The position numbers were made by a program, and so were the translations under genes. Below, one piece after another: positions 8,957-17,661 of a DNA stretch of 64,000 nt (positions are counted from its first letter, which is position 1; each line of letters starts with the position of its first letter). This DNA comes from JBKBYG01 sp046313435. Lineage in GTDB: Bacteria; Pseudomonadota; Alphaproteobacteria; Rickettsiales; Arcanibacteraceae. The stretch lies in contig JBKBYG010000007.1 of assembly GCA_046313435.1 (NCBI GenBank), forward strand, positions 1 through 64,000. The letters run 5' to 3'. The notes under the pieces were generated by a model. The model had not been told where the DNA came from and ran no database searches. It was given only the letters and a program-made list of their open reading frames with translations.

Positions 8957-10378
8957 ATCTCATCAATTCTGATTTTGATTCTTTTAATTTAGGCTTATCC
9001 TAATTTACAGGAGCTTTACATATTTTATTATACCATGTTCTTCTTGTTGGATCAATTTAGTCTTTCTCTGGATTATATTCTAACACCATTTCTGCAATTT
9101 TTGATGCTACATCTTTACAAATATTAGAATCCTCTATTTTTTGCAGTGCATCTGCTATTCCTTTCTTATTAACTCTATAACAAGCTTCTCTTTTGATATA
9201 ATTGCAGTAATTTTTCATTGCTTCTTCAAAATTCTTTATTTGCACAGATGTTATATTATTTTCAGTCAAATCTGCAAATTTATTATAAAAACTAAATATT
9301 TGAGTTAAATTGAAAAGCTTGTTTGCAACTATAGGATCATTTACTTCTGTTATTTTAATAATCGAATATGCTTCTTTTTTTTCATCCTCATTTATTATTA
9401 CTTTAGGACATAAATCATTAGCTGCTATTTCTAATATAGTATGGCATAATTTTTCATCTTTTATGATATCTTCATTATATATGATATTACTGGTAATATC
9501 TTTTAAGCTTTTAAAAATTTCACTTTCAACATTATACTTATTATAACATGATATATGGATTCTAAAACTTCCGCGTAATATTTCTGTTCATACTGCAGCT
9601 TTATAATATTATATTCTGCGTATTCATGTCCTTTTTCAGCAGCTTTTTTATAATATTCAACTGCTTTTTTATAATCCGGTAATACGCCTAAGCCCTCTAG
9701 ATATATACTTCCAAGGTTATTTAATGCTGCGCCACATCCTTTTTCTGCAAGTTTGTTAAAAATTTCCAATGCTTTATTGTAATCTTTATTTACGCCTAAA
9801 CCTTCAATATACATAGCGCCAAGATTGCATTCTGCTATTATATCTCCTTTTGCAGCAGCTTTCTCATAATATTCAAACGCTTTATTATAATCTTGATTGA
9901 CCCCCTTACCATTTTCATACATTTCTCCAAGATTACATTCTGCTCTTGCGTATCCTCTTGCAGCAGCTTTTTCAAAATATTCAATCGCTTTCTTGTAATC
10001 TTGTACTACACGATTACCTTTATAATACATTACTCCAAGATTAAATGCTGCTATCTCATATCCCTTGGCAACAGCTTTTTCTAAATACTCAACTGTTTTC
10101 TTATAGTCTTGTACCACACCGCATTCATAAAAATATAAATTACCCACAAAGTTTAACAATGAGGCATCTTTACTAAATTCAACATTTTCAATTAAAATTG
10201 AAGATAATTCTTTCTTTTCTTCTTCTTTTAAAGCCTCATAAATATCATTTGTTAAAACTTTTAAATTTATTAGTTCTTTTATTAAGCTTATTATCAAATC
10301 TTTATCTAATTCTTGCTTAGTTATTTCTTCTTTCAATGCATCTATTAATTTAATTTTTTGTTCTATTTTATCTGCCAT
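8955..10378 (-). pseudogene. Sel1-repeat protein gene, broken by frameshift and stops
   Basis: The 5' part (10378 to about 9503) encodes 291 residues with about five Sel1/TPR-like repeats of 36 residues, for example ECNLGEMYENGKGVNQDYNK. Around 9530-9590 the frame shifts. A second frame, with no methionine codon, then stays open from 9587 to the TAA at 9057 and contains lysine-rich, coding-like sequence (AMKNYCNYIKREACYRVNKKG). After the TAA the same frame continues as DPTRRTWYNKICK, a TAG at 9000, then DKPKLKESKSELMR and a final TAA at 8955. The simplest reading is one ancestral protein of about 470 residues with a frameshift and two premature stops. Sel1 proteins mediate protein contacts and are common in host-associated bacteria. 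The truncated 291-residue N-terminal product could still be made. Confidence 0.72.
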
Positions 10379-10472
10379 TTTTTAAAATTCCTATTTAGAG
10401 TTTTATATAAATTTGATTAAATTAACGAATTTGCTATGTTATTCCAAACTTTATAAATCTAAATTAGTAATA

Positions 10473-10558
10473 TAAAAATGATTTCGCTTGAAGAATTAGC
10501 AAGTAAAACTACAGAAAATTTTTTGAGATTATTTAATAAGGTTAAATTGAGCTTTTAA
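10473..10558 (+). pseudogene. Duplicated 3' end of tatD
   Basis: 71 bases nearly identical to the tatD segment 8831-8901. They encode MISLEELASKTTENFLRLFNKV in place of MISLEELAKKTTENFLRLFNKV, then a different tail and TAA at 10556. Most of the differences I see leave the amino acid unchanged. There is no 5' part. The two copies directly repeat on either side of the broken Sel1 gene, 1642 bases apart. Confidence 0.85.
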
Positions 10559-11214
10559 AGTTGACGAGACTTTACTGATTCCTGACGTTTTTCAATTATT
10601 CGACTTTGGAAATTCTTTTCTACTTGAGTCACTTTCTTTTCTTGTAGATAAATCTTAACTTCATTACAGAATTTTAAATGTTCAACAAATTCCGGACCTT
10701 TCTTTTCAATTTTTTTAAATTTACTTTCTGCTTCTGCTTCAGCAATTTCTTCAAATATTTTAGTCCAATTTACATTTGTAGGCTCTTTTAAAGATCTTTC
10801 TTTATGAATTTGTCTATAATGATTAAATACCTTATCATACGTTTCAAACGCCTCTAAGATATCACCTTGAATTTTTAATGTCTTATTACTTATATTTTTA
10901 AGAAATCTTACAAGATAGTATTCATATAAAGGATGATCATTGTCACCTATAATTCTTGTCTTGTATTTATTCATAGTAATTTTATATGAATTTTCAATTG
11001 TGGATTTTAACTCGGGGGGATTAAAAATATTTCCTTTTATTTTACAATTTTTATAACTTAATTCCATTTCGGTAATTAGATCAGTAGCAATATCATTAAG
11101 AAATAATTTTGCTATTTCCTCCTTAGTTAATGAAGGTTGGGCAATTGAACTTAAATCTTCTAAAAATTTTTTACACTCTTTTTCAAAAATTCCATAAGTA
11201 GTTATTATAGTCAT
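10555..11214 (-). CDS. Hypothetical protein, 219 aa
   Basis: I do not recognise a family. The protein is soluble, mostly charged and predicted helical, with a lysine/glutamate-rich C-terminal third (EEIAEAEAESKFKKIEKKG) that could be a coiled coil. There is no signal peptide. A strong GGAGG ribosome-binding site lies before ATG 11214 (minus strand AGGAGGTAATATCTATG), which supports real expression. It ends three bases inside the stop of the tatD fragment on the other strand. Confidence 0.65.
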   Translation of the reverse strand: MTIITTYGIFEKECKKFLEDLSSIAQPSLTKEEIAKLFLNDIATDLITEMELSYKNCKIKGNIFNPPELKSTIENSYKITMNKYKTRIIGDNDHPLYEYYLVRFLKNISNKTLKIQGDILEAFETYDKVFNHYRQIHKERSLKEPTNVNWTKIFEEIAEAEAESKFKKIEKKGPEFVEHLKFCNEVKIYLQEKKVTQVEKNFQSRIIEKRQESVKSRQL

Positions 11215-11298
11215 AGATATTACCTCCTACACTTTAACTATAATAAATATTTCATTATTTTATTAAAAAACATTTAAAATAATTATTATTTTAATGCT

Positions 11299-11541
11299 TT
11301 AGTAGGATTTTATTAGCGCTGCATAAATAGATTTTATTAATTCTCTAGGCACTGTATTACCATATGATATAACTTCAGTTGCTGATTTAATCATTTTTTC
11401 AGAAAGTTCTTTAGGCATTATCACAAAGCCTTCATTAGCAATAGTTTTTAGAACATTCTCTGCTTGATTCTCATAATTTTCAAAAAAGAAGTTGGTGTCA
11501 GCCTTTTTTATGGAATCAGCAACTATTTTTTTTAAGGACAT
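11299..11541 (-). CDS. Small hypothetical protein, 80 aa
   Basis: Unrecognised soluble protein with alternating helical segments, containing MPKELSEKMIKSATEVISYG near residues 41-60. Its start follows directly on the stop of the secreted-protein gene at 11542, so the two are probably co-transcribed. No domain assignment is possible from sequence alone. Confidence 0.6.
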   Translation of the reverse strand: MSLKKIVADSIKKADTNFFFENYENQAENVLKTIANEGFVIMPKELSEKMIKSATEVISYGNTVPRELIKSIYAALIKSY

Positions 11542-11919
11542 TTATTCAACAAAGATATGAATTTCGTTTTGCATTAAATTTTGATCAGCAGTTTCAGTAA
11601 TAAAAATTTTTTCAATCTTAATGTTTTGCTCGACTAATTTATTCACAATATTTTGGACTTCTGAGTATAAATCTACTTTCTTTGAAGTATTGGGCGCAGA
11701 TATAGTTTCAATTGTAAAACTAGGTTCAGATTTTAAAGACATAGCCTGTTTTGCTAACATCTCTAAAGGCTTATCATAATAAACTTGTGGTTTATTGTAT
11801 CTAATAACCATTACTGGACTTAAAGTTCTTTCTTTTTGAATAGAATTTTCATTTGCAAAAGCATTTCCTAAGTTTAAAAATAATATAATTTTGATAAATA
11901 ATATTAAAATTGCTTTCAT
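11542..11919 (-). CDS. Exported hypothetical protein, 125 aa
   Basis: An N-terminal hydrophobic signal peptide (residues 1-22, LILFIKIILFLNLGNAFANE) suggests cleavage after AFA and a periplasmic location. The mature part has no family I can name. It is divergent to the Tad-type secretin gene at 12126, with about 206 bases between the starts, so a link to pilus assembly is possible but unproven. Confidence 0.65.
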   Translation of the reverse strand: MKAILILFIKIILFLNLGNAFANENSIQKERTLSPVMVIRYNKPQVYYDKPLEMLAKQAMSLKSEPSFTIETISAPNTSKKVDLYSEVQNIVNKLVEQNIKIEKIFITETADQNLMQNEIHIFVE

Positions 11920-12009
11920 ATTTGTTCCTTTAAAATTAAATTTGATATTCTTATATAATCAAAATTATAAAAAATATAAATAATAATTGCTAAGTTTATA
12001 TAAAAATAG

Positions 12010-12037
12010 TTGACTGTCCGAATATATCTTATATACC
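12010..12037 (+). promoter_or_regulatory. Putative sigma-70 promoter of the secretin operon
   Basis: TTGACT at 12010-12015 and TATACC at 12032-12037 with a 16-base spacer, about 90 bases before the cpaC ATG. Spacing is near ideal but the -10 is imperfect. No other good promoter pair stands out in this divergent intergenic region. Confidence 0.4.
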
Positions 12038-12125
12038 AATGTAATGGTTAAATAAAATTATTTTTTGTTAATTCCCCTTTAAAAAGTTTACATAAAGCTT
12101 TTTGAAGTATTAAAGGTATATATCT

Positions 12126-13076
12126 ATGAGTATTATGAAAAAGATAACAACAATTATTTTGATGTTTTTGGCCTTATGTTTATCATTAAATATAGCTAAT
12201 GCAGCTGAAAAATTTAAAGATCAAGGTTTTAAAAATATTTTAAATAATTTATTTCCTAAAGAAAGAATAGAGATTCATAATGTAAAGAATTCAGTAGTTT
12301 TATCAGGAAATGTTACTAACATTGAAACTGCAAGCAAAATAGAAAAAATTGCTAAGGAATATTTTGGTTCTTCACATGAAGTTTTAAATTTCTTGCACCT
12401 AAAATCTAGTCAGCAAGTGCTTTTAAGGGTTAAACTTGGGGAGGTAATTAAAAACGAAGGTAACAGCTTTTCGCAAAGTTCTAATTTTGATTATTTAGAG
12501 CAAAAAGGAGTTATTAAAAAAATTGCTGAACCGAATCTAGTTGCTATGTCAGGTGAAGAAGCAGAATTTTTATCTGGAGGTGAAGTGCCAGTTCCTATGA
12601 TGAATAAAGAGGGTATTACATCAATTTCCTATAAGCCCTATGGAATAAAAATCACATTTACACCTTTAGTACTATCTTCCAACAGAATAAGGCTCAGCGT
12701 TGAACCTGAAATTTCTGAAATCATTAAAACTGATAATAATCAAAAGCTCCCTGTTTTTTCATCAAGACGCGCCAAAACTACAGTAGAACTTGGTGCTGGC
12801 GAAGCTTTTATGATCGCAGGTTTAGTAAAAGACTATCAAAGCAACTCTAAAAGAAACACTAGTGAATTGGTTATTTCCGTTACTCCGTATATAGTTAATC
12901 CAATGCAGAATAAAGACTTACATTTTCCAACAGGTCAAATATTTACACCAAGTAATTTGGATAACAAATTTATGGAAAAAGTAAATACTGAATTTAATAG
13001 CAGTATTACGAATTTAGACAACGCTCCAAATGGAGCATTATCATTGGAGGGTCCTGTAGGATTTATAGCTGAATAA
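12126..13076 (+). CDS. cpaC: Type II/Tad-type secretin, CpaC/RcpA family
   Basis: Forms the outer-membrane pore of a Flp/Tad pilus or related secretion system. It has a signal peptide (residues 1-26, ending ANAAE), a BON-like N-terminal region (VKNSVVLSGNVTNIETASKI), and a secretin domain with EPNLVAMSGEEAEFLSGGEVPVP followed by the conserved end GEAFMIAGLVKD...ELVISVTPYIVNP. At 316 residues it is shorter than usual CpaC (roughly 450), mainly in the N-terminal part. The next gene, a CpaD-like lipoprotein, begins at its stop, which supports the Tad assignment. Other tad genes (ATPase, platform, Flp pilin) are not in this window. Confidence 0.88.
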   Translation: MSIMKKITTIILMFLALCLSLNIANAAEKFKDQGFKNILNNLFPKERIEIHNVKNSVVLSGNVTNIETASKIEKIAKEYFGSSHEVLNFLHLKSSQQVLLRVKLGEVIKNEGNSFSQSSNFDYLEQKGVIKKIAEPNLVAMSGEEAEFLSGGEVPVPMMNKEGITSISYKPYGIKITFTPLVLSSNRIRLSVEPEISEIIKTDNNQKLPVFSSRRAKTTVELGAGEAFMIAGLVKDYQSNSKRNTSELVISVTPYIVNPMQNKDLHFPTGQIFTPSNLDNKFMEKVNTEFNSSITNLDNAPNGALSLEGPVGFIAE

Positions 13077-13600
13077 TGAAAAATATATTATTAATATTAA
13101 TGATTTTGAATATTACTGCTTGCGTAAGTAACGAAAAAATTCATACATCTATAATTGAGCCTGAATCATTGTTAGATTTTTCTCATGAAAAAATTTCTTT
13201 TGCTTTGAAAACTAATCAATCTTTGAATGAAATCGAAGATATAATAAAAAAAGATATTCCTTCAAATGCAGAATTTGTGTGCAATCATAACAATAAAATT
13301 TGCCGAGAAGCTAAAGATTTGTTTAATACAAACAACATTGAGTATAAGGAAATATATGATGCAAATATAGAGCCTTATGTAGCATTAAATTATGACAGGA
13401 TTATCGCCAAAGATTGTAGTTCACTAGGTAAAAATGATAAATCATCTAGTATAATGTTAGGCTGTTCAAATTCGTCAAACATATTACAAATGATAAGCGA
13501 CTATAAACAGGTTACAAATCCTAATATTATGGATCCTGTAGACGCAGCTTCAGGGGTAAAAAATTATAATAAATATCAAACACATAAACATAAAAGATAG
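13076..13600 (+). CDS. cpaD: CpaD-like pilus assembly lipoprotein
   Basis: A signal peptide ends in a lipobox (LNITAC, Cys about 16), so the mature protein is a lipoprotein. The C-terminal region has the CpaD pattern GCSNSSNILQMISD...NPNIMDPVDAASGVKNYNKYQ near residues 129-169. In alphaproteobacterial Tad loci CpaD pilots or supports the secretin CpaC. Here it directly follows cpaC with overlapping stop and start. Length (174) is typical of short CpaD proteins. Confidence 0.82.
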   Translation: MKNILLILMILNITACVSNEKIHTSIIEPESLLDFSHEKISFALKTNQSLNEIEDIIKKDIPSNAEFVCNHNNKICREAKDLFNTNNIEYKEIYDANIEPYVALNYDRIIAKDCSSLGKNDKSSSIMLGCSNSSNILQMISDYKQVTNPNIMDPVDAASGVKNYNKYQTHKHKR

Positions 13601-13608
13601 GAATACTT

Positions 13609-14025
13609 ATGGAACGCACATTATCGATAATAAAGCCAGATGCCACTAGACGTAATATTACTGGAAAAATAAATACTAAATTTGAAGAAAAAGGTTTAAG
13701 AATTATTGCTCAAAAAAGAATGCATTTGACTGAAAAGCAAGCGCAAGATTTTTATATGGTACATAAAGACAGACCGTTTTACGGAGAATTAGTTTCCTTT
13801 ATGATTTCAGGGCCGGTAGTTGTACAAGTTTTAGAAGGTGAAAATGCGGTAGCAAAAAACAGAGAGATTATGGGTGCTACTAATCCGAATGATGCTGCTC
13901 CTGGCACGATTAGAAAAGAATTCGCTGAAAGTATTGAAGCAAACTCAGTTCATGGCTCAGACAGCTTAGAAAACGCTAAAGAAGAAATTAAATTTTTCTT
14001 TAAAGACGAAGAAATTGTAGGTTAA
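13609..14025 (+). CDS. ndk: Nucleoside diphosphate kinase
   Basis: Transfers the gamma phosphate between nucleoside triphosphates and diphosphates in the cytoplasm. The 138-residue protein starts ERTLSIIKPDATRRN and contains the phospho-histidine in SVHGSDSLENA (His about 118). Length and motifs are complete. It begins nine bases after the cpaD-like gene with an AGGA ribosome-binding site, but its function is unrelated to the pilus genes. Confidence 0.97.
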   Translation: MERTLSIIKPDATRRNITGKINTKFEEKGLRIIAQKRMHLTEKQAQDFYMVHKDRPFYGELVSFMISGPVVVQVLEGENAVAKNREIMGATNPNDAAPGTIRKEFAESIEANSVHGSDSLENAKEEIKFFFKDEEIVG

Positions 14026-14045
14026 TAAAATCATTAAAGTTACAA

Positions 14046-14079
14046 AACGTTAGTAAATTGAATTTAGTTTACTGACGTT
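14046..14079. terminator. Inverted repeat downstream of ndk
   Basis: AACGTTAGTAAA (14046-14057) pairs with TTTACTGACGTT (14068-14079) with one wobble mismatch and a 10-base loop. There is no T run after it, so it may be a weak terminator or an RNA 3' end. The remaining bases up to 14310 hold a 35-codon open stretch (14120-14223) that looks coding but has no recognisable family. Confidence 0.5.
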
Positions 14080-14310
14080 GTAGCCAAAATAAATTTAAAT
14101 TTGATCTTCTCTAAAACTTGATTCAAAACAAATTTTCAGCAAGAAAAACTGGACGATATTTAAATCAGCTTTTAAGTTATCTTAAAACTAATGTTTCTAA
14201 AAAGATTGATAGTATTTTAGCTTGAATATAATTTAAGTGCGCTAGGAATGGAGCATACATTAGTACTGATTGATAAGTAACGACATAGAATGTTAAAATA
14301 AATTATTATA

Positions 14311-15207
14311 TTATATTTTCTCAAAAAACCCAGCCTTAACTCCTTTAAATACTGCAATTATCTTACTGAACTTATTCTTCTCAAGAAAAATGATCTTTAA
14401 AAGATGAAAGAATGCAGATGCTATATCATATAATATAAAAATCGGAAATTTAGATATATATAATTTCCATACTTTAATTCTATTACGATAAATATAATAT
14501 TTTCTTAAAGCATTGTGATTAAAACTTATTGCGATAAGATTCAAGAATTTATGCGTTTTCTTATTACCTAAACGATGGTAAAGTATAGCATCTTTTATTA
14601 CAATTACTTGATATCCTAAAGAACATACTCTTAATCCATACTCTATATCAATATAATCTATAAAAAAATCCTCTCTAAACTTTCCAATTTTTTGATAAAT
14701 ATCAACTTTAATAAGGCTACCTGAAGCAATTACAAAAAACACTTCTATATATTCTTCACTTTTAAACTCTTGTCTTAATTTAAGAGGTTTATTGTTCACT
14801 CCATAATATAATGGCTTTGAATCTACCTCTACTTCCTTAATGTTAGGCCCAATAATAGCGAGCTTTTCTGGCTCTTTATGTTTATTGTAAAATGAAACCA
14901 TAGATTTAACCATATCAGGAGCAGCCCTGCTATCATCATCAAGCATTAATACCCATTGTGATTTTAATTCAATAGCTTTATCAAAACCTATATTTTGCGC
15001 TTTAGCTAATCCTAAATTTTCCTTATTATAAATTATAATTACATTCGGATAATCTAATTTGATCTTACTAAGTGTATTTACAGTTTCTTGATTTGAACCA
15101 TTATCAACAATTATAATATTATCCACTTGATGCACAATAGTGAGGAAATTATCAAAATATTTATTACCTGTATTAAAAGTAACAATAACTGCTGAAATAG
15201 AACTCAT
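14311..15207 (-). CDS. Family 2 glycosyltransferase (rhamnosyltransferase-like)
   Basis: Transfers a sugar from a nucleotide donor, probably for cell-envelope polysaccharide or glycan. The GT-A domain begins at ISAVIVTFNTG, has DNGSNQETVNTL, and shows the donor/metal motif LMLDDDSRA. The C-terminal region is basic and hydrophobic (IYRNRIKVWKLYISKFPIFILYD), suggesting membrane association. I chose ATG 15207 (298 residues): the longer frame to 15297 adds a hydrophobic leader that runs into a hairpin. Neither start has a clear ribosome-binding site. No other glycan genes are adjacent. Confidence 0.82.
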   Translation of the reverse strand: MSSISAVIVTFNTGNKYFDNFLTIVHQVDNIIIVDNGSNQETVNTLSKIKLDYPNVIIIYNKENLGLAKAQNIGFDKAIELKSQWVLMLDDDSRAAPDMVKSMVSFYNKHKEPEKLAIIGPNIKEVEVDSKPLYYGVNNKPLKLRQEFKSEEYIEVFFVIASGSLIKVDIYQKIGKFREDFFIDYIDIEYGLRVCSLGYQVIVIKDAILYHRLGNKKTHKFLNLIAISFNHNALRKYYIYRNRIKVWKLYISKFPIFILYDIASAFFHLLKIIFLEKNKFSKIIAVFKGVKAGFFEKI

Positions 15208-15290
15208 ATTAACTATATTATAAATTGATGACTTAATTGCGTTAGCATAATTAATATAAAACCAATAATATTTTAAAAAATTTGCTAGTA

Positions 15291-15323
15291 TAAACACACT
15301 ATATATGAGATATATAGTGTTTA
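15291..15323. promoter_or_regulatory. Strong hairpin between divergent genes
   Basis: ACTATATAT (15298-15306) and ATATATAGT (15310-15318) are a perfect inverted repeat around GAG. It extends by TAAAC/GTTTA with a two-base bulge. The hairpin sits between the glycosyltransferase and the DUF2155 gene, upstream of both. It may be an operator or an RNA structure. Confidence 0.5.
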
Positions 15324-15408
15324 CAATGTCATTTAAATTTAATAAAAATTTGATTCATTTAAGGATTTTAACTTAAGCAGGGATTAAATAAAATTTTAGT
15401 AAAGTCTT

Positions 15409-15933
15409 ATGATAAAAGCATTTATATTATTCTTCTCCATATTTTTTGCATTCTTTAGTAGCGCAGAAGAAAGTGTCTTTGATATTCTTCCCGAAGAACA
15501 ATCAGATGATTTTATAGTCAGTGAACCAGATGAGGAAATCACGGATCCTGCGATTTTAAAACAGGATATTTTTTCAAATACACTCTCCGATTCTGAAAAC
15601 TCAGGAAATAACGAAGTAACAGAAAAAGATTATTACAATACTGCCATCATTAAAATACTTGATAAAAATATTGCAAACTTTACTCTAATTCCTATTAAAA
15701 TTAATACTAATACGATTTTCAATAATATTACAATTCGTCCAAGATTATGTTTCCAAACGTCAAATGATGGTCAAATAGAGAGTAAATTATTAGTTGAAGT
15801 AAGAAATAATAACGCCAACTCAAATAATAAGATATTTTCAAGCTGGATTTTTGCAAATAACCCAGCTATTTCAATGTTTGAGCATCCTCAATATAATATT
15901 AATCTAGTTAAGTGCGAAAATATTAAAAATTAA
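15409..15933 (+). CDS. DUF2155 family exported protein
   Basis: A signal peptide of about 18 residues (ILFFSIFFAFFSSAEE) is followed by an acidic linker (residues 20-65) and then the DUF2155 domain. The domain is recognised by the C-terminal pattern KIFSSWIFANNPAISMFEHPQYNINLVKC near residues 143-171. The family is widespread in alphaproteobacteria and has no established function as far as I know. It ends convergently with the prepilin gene, overlapping by four bases. Confidence 0.78.
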   Translation: MIKAFILFFSIFFAFFSSAEESVFDILPEEQSDDFIVSEPDEEITDPAILKQDIFSNTLSDSENSGNNEVTEKDYYNTAIIKILDKNIANFTLIPIKINTNTIFNNITIRPRLCFQTSNDGQIESKLLVEVRNNNANSNNKIFSSWIFANNPAISMFEHPQYNINLVKCENIKN

Positions 15934-17519
15934 TTTACTGTAGCGCAATTAGCGTTAGTAATTTGCCAATTTGCTGAATTATAATTATTATCTTTATAGT
16001 CACATACTTCATATAAGATCCCCTTTGTACCAGGGGGACAAGCTGCATTCGGAGCTATTCTAAAAGCACCGATTGGTTCCCCTCCGCATGTAACTGATGT
16101 ACAGGTATTAACATATGTTTCCCAATAACCTGCTGCATTACATCTTTGGATATAAGTGCCATTTTGACTCATAGGGCATCCTAATGGGCGAGGTGCCGTC
16201 CCTACAGTACAAGAACCAAAATTTGGAATACAGGCTGATTGAACAATACGGTATTGACCATTTAGTAGAGCTGTTTCATAACCTACATCACTAGGAGCGG
16301 TAGCTGTGTAGTTAGTAGGGCATGTATCATATTTAAATAAAAACCCAGCTTCGCCAACATTAAGAGTCATAGTCATAAAGCCTCTATTTGTCGTAGCTGT
16401 TTGGGGAGAACATCCCCCTGCATCTTGAACACCAGTAGAGCAATTATAATTTTGAAGTCCAGTTAGTCCGACTGGACAAGCATTTCTTATTATATTAGTT
16501 GCAGCCCCACTGCATGTAGCGCTGGCTGATATTTGGCAATTACTTGAATCAATTGTAAACACACCTGTAGCTCCACATGTAAGAGTAACTTTACCAACAT
16601 ATCCTGTTGGGCATGCAATAGTTGTTATATCTCCCACGCTTATATTATTGCCACAAACTATAGGTTCACATAAATTCTCAGCTACAACCAAATTTCCATT
16701 ACCATCACAATGGTTGCTAATATAGCCTTTATATCCTGCAGGACAAAGCTGCGCATACGTATTAGAGCCAAATGCTCCATTAGCACAAATACTGCTACTT
16801 GCCGTTGAGACAGGTGAATAGCTACTTAAAATGATTTGCGCATAACAAGAAGCTTGTGCAGTACTAAGGTTATAGTTGCCTCCGCTTACACAGGCTCCAG
16901 AAGCAGCATTTGAGCCATCTGCAGCTCTAAAATTACCGGTAAGTGGATTACCATCATCTAGCTTTATGTCTAAATATTGCGCTTGTTCGGGCGTTAATAT
17001 GGATTTTGTATAATTTGAAGCAGGAAAATAAGACAGATTGAAAACTAATTTTCCTATTGAAGAACTATTGTTAATAAGCGCTGCAGTACCATTTAAAACA
17101 CTAAATCCTGCATTTTTCATTGAACTAGCAGCTGCAATGCCACCTGATGTAGTATATGAAGCAGGAGTATAGTTTGAAATTATATTGCCATTAAAATTAT
17201 TCGTAAGCAGACCAGCAAGTTTTAAATGATACCAAAACTGGACTGCTTCAGTAGAAGAATCAATTAATCCATTGCCATTACCTGCAGTAGCACCAGCAGG
17301 AAGCAAGGAAATATTAGCAAGATCTCCTGGTAATCCCCCATATTTTACCTCAAATTGCTCTAAAGCGTTTGACCATTTTTTAATGTCACCTATTATTGAA
17401 TCTACGCTAGATTTATTTATAATCCTTTGCCCTATAATTATTCCAGTTATTAGTAAGCTTATTATCGCTAACACTATTGACATCTCAATAAGAGTAAATC
17501 CTGACTTTTTATTTTTCAT
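15930..17519 (-). CDS. Large type IV prepilin-like protein with cysteine-rich repeats
   Basis: Starts MKNKKSGFTLIEMSIV: a basic leader, the prepilin peptidase site G/F with the +5 Glu, and a hydrophobic helix. It is therefore probably processed and inserted like a type IV pilin or pseudopilin. I chose ATG 17519 (529 residues); the upstream TTG at 17582 adds an unlikely 21-residue leader. After the pilin-like region (to about 250) come several related modules of about 45 residues. Each has a pattern like C-x(10-14)-[AL]CPxGxxGxxxxxC-x-G-x(5-8)-C, for example at IACPTGYVGKVTLTCG, NACPVGLTGLQNYNC and ACPPGTKGILYEVCD. This is much longer than ordinary pilins, and the disulfide-rich tail looks like an adhesive or surface domain. 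Confidence 0.8.
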   Translation of the reverse strand: MKNKKSGFTLIEMSIVLAIISLLITGIIIGQRIINKSSVDSIIGDIKKWSNALEQFEVKYGGLPGDLANISLLPAGATAGNGNGLIDSSTEAVQFWYHLKLAGLLTNNFNGNIISNYTPASYTTSGGIAAASSMKNAGFSVLNGTAALINNSSSIGKLVFNLSYFPASNYTKSILTPEQAQYLDIKLDDGNPLTGNFRAADGSNAASGACVSGGNYNLSTAQASCYAQIILSSYSPVSTASSSICANGAFGSNTYAQLCPAGYKGYISNHCDGNGNLVVAENLCEPIVCGNNISVGDITTIACPTGYVGKVTLTCGATGVFTIDSSNCQISASATCSGAATNIIRNACPVGLTGLQNYNCSTGVQDAGGCSPQTATTNRGFMTMTLNVGEAGFLFKYDTCPTNYTATAPSDVGYETALLNGQYRIVQSACIPNFGSCTVGTAPRPLGCPMSQNGTYIQRCNAAGYWETYVNTCTSVTCGGEPIGAFRIAPNAACPPGTKGILYEVCDYKDNNYNSANWQITNANCATVN

Positions 17520-17661
17520 ACTGTTAGTATATTTTTTATGAATTAAAATGTTATTTTTTTTTCGATCAAAATTATCCAGCAAATTAAAAAATTTTATAAA
17601 TTTTTCCTAAAACTAAGATTAAAAATTATCAAAATTTTATAAATAAATAATTTTGTTACTC

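Noticed and set aside
14120..14223. Possible small gene starting TTG at 14120
   Set aside because: The 35-codon stretch (KFSARKTGRYLNQLLSYLK) looks coding but has no ribosome-binding site, no upstream continuation and no recognised family, so it is only noted as a possible relic.
15208..15297. Longer glycosyltransferase start at 15297
   Set aside because: The extension lies against a hairpin and lacks a ribosome-binding site, and the family normally starts just before the VIVTFN strand. Kept as an alternative only.
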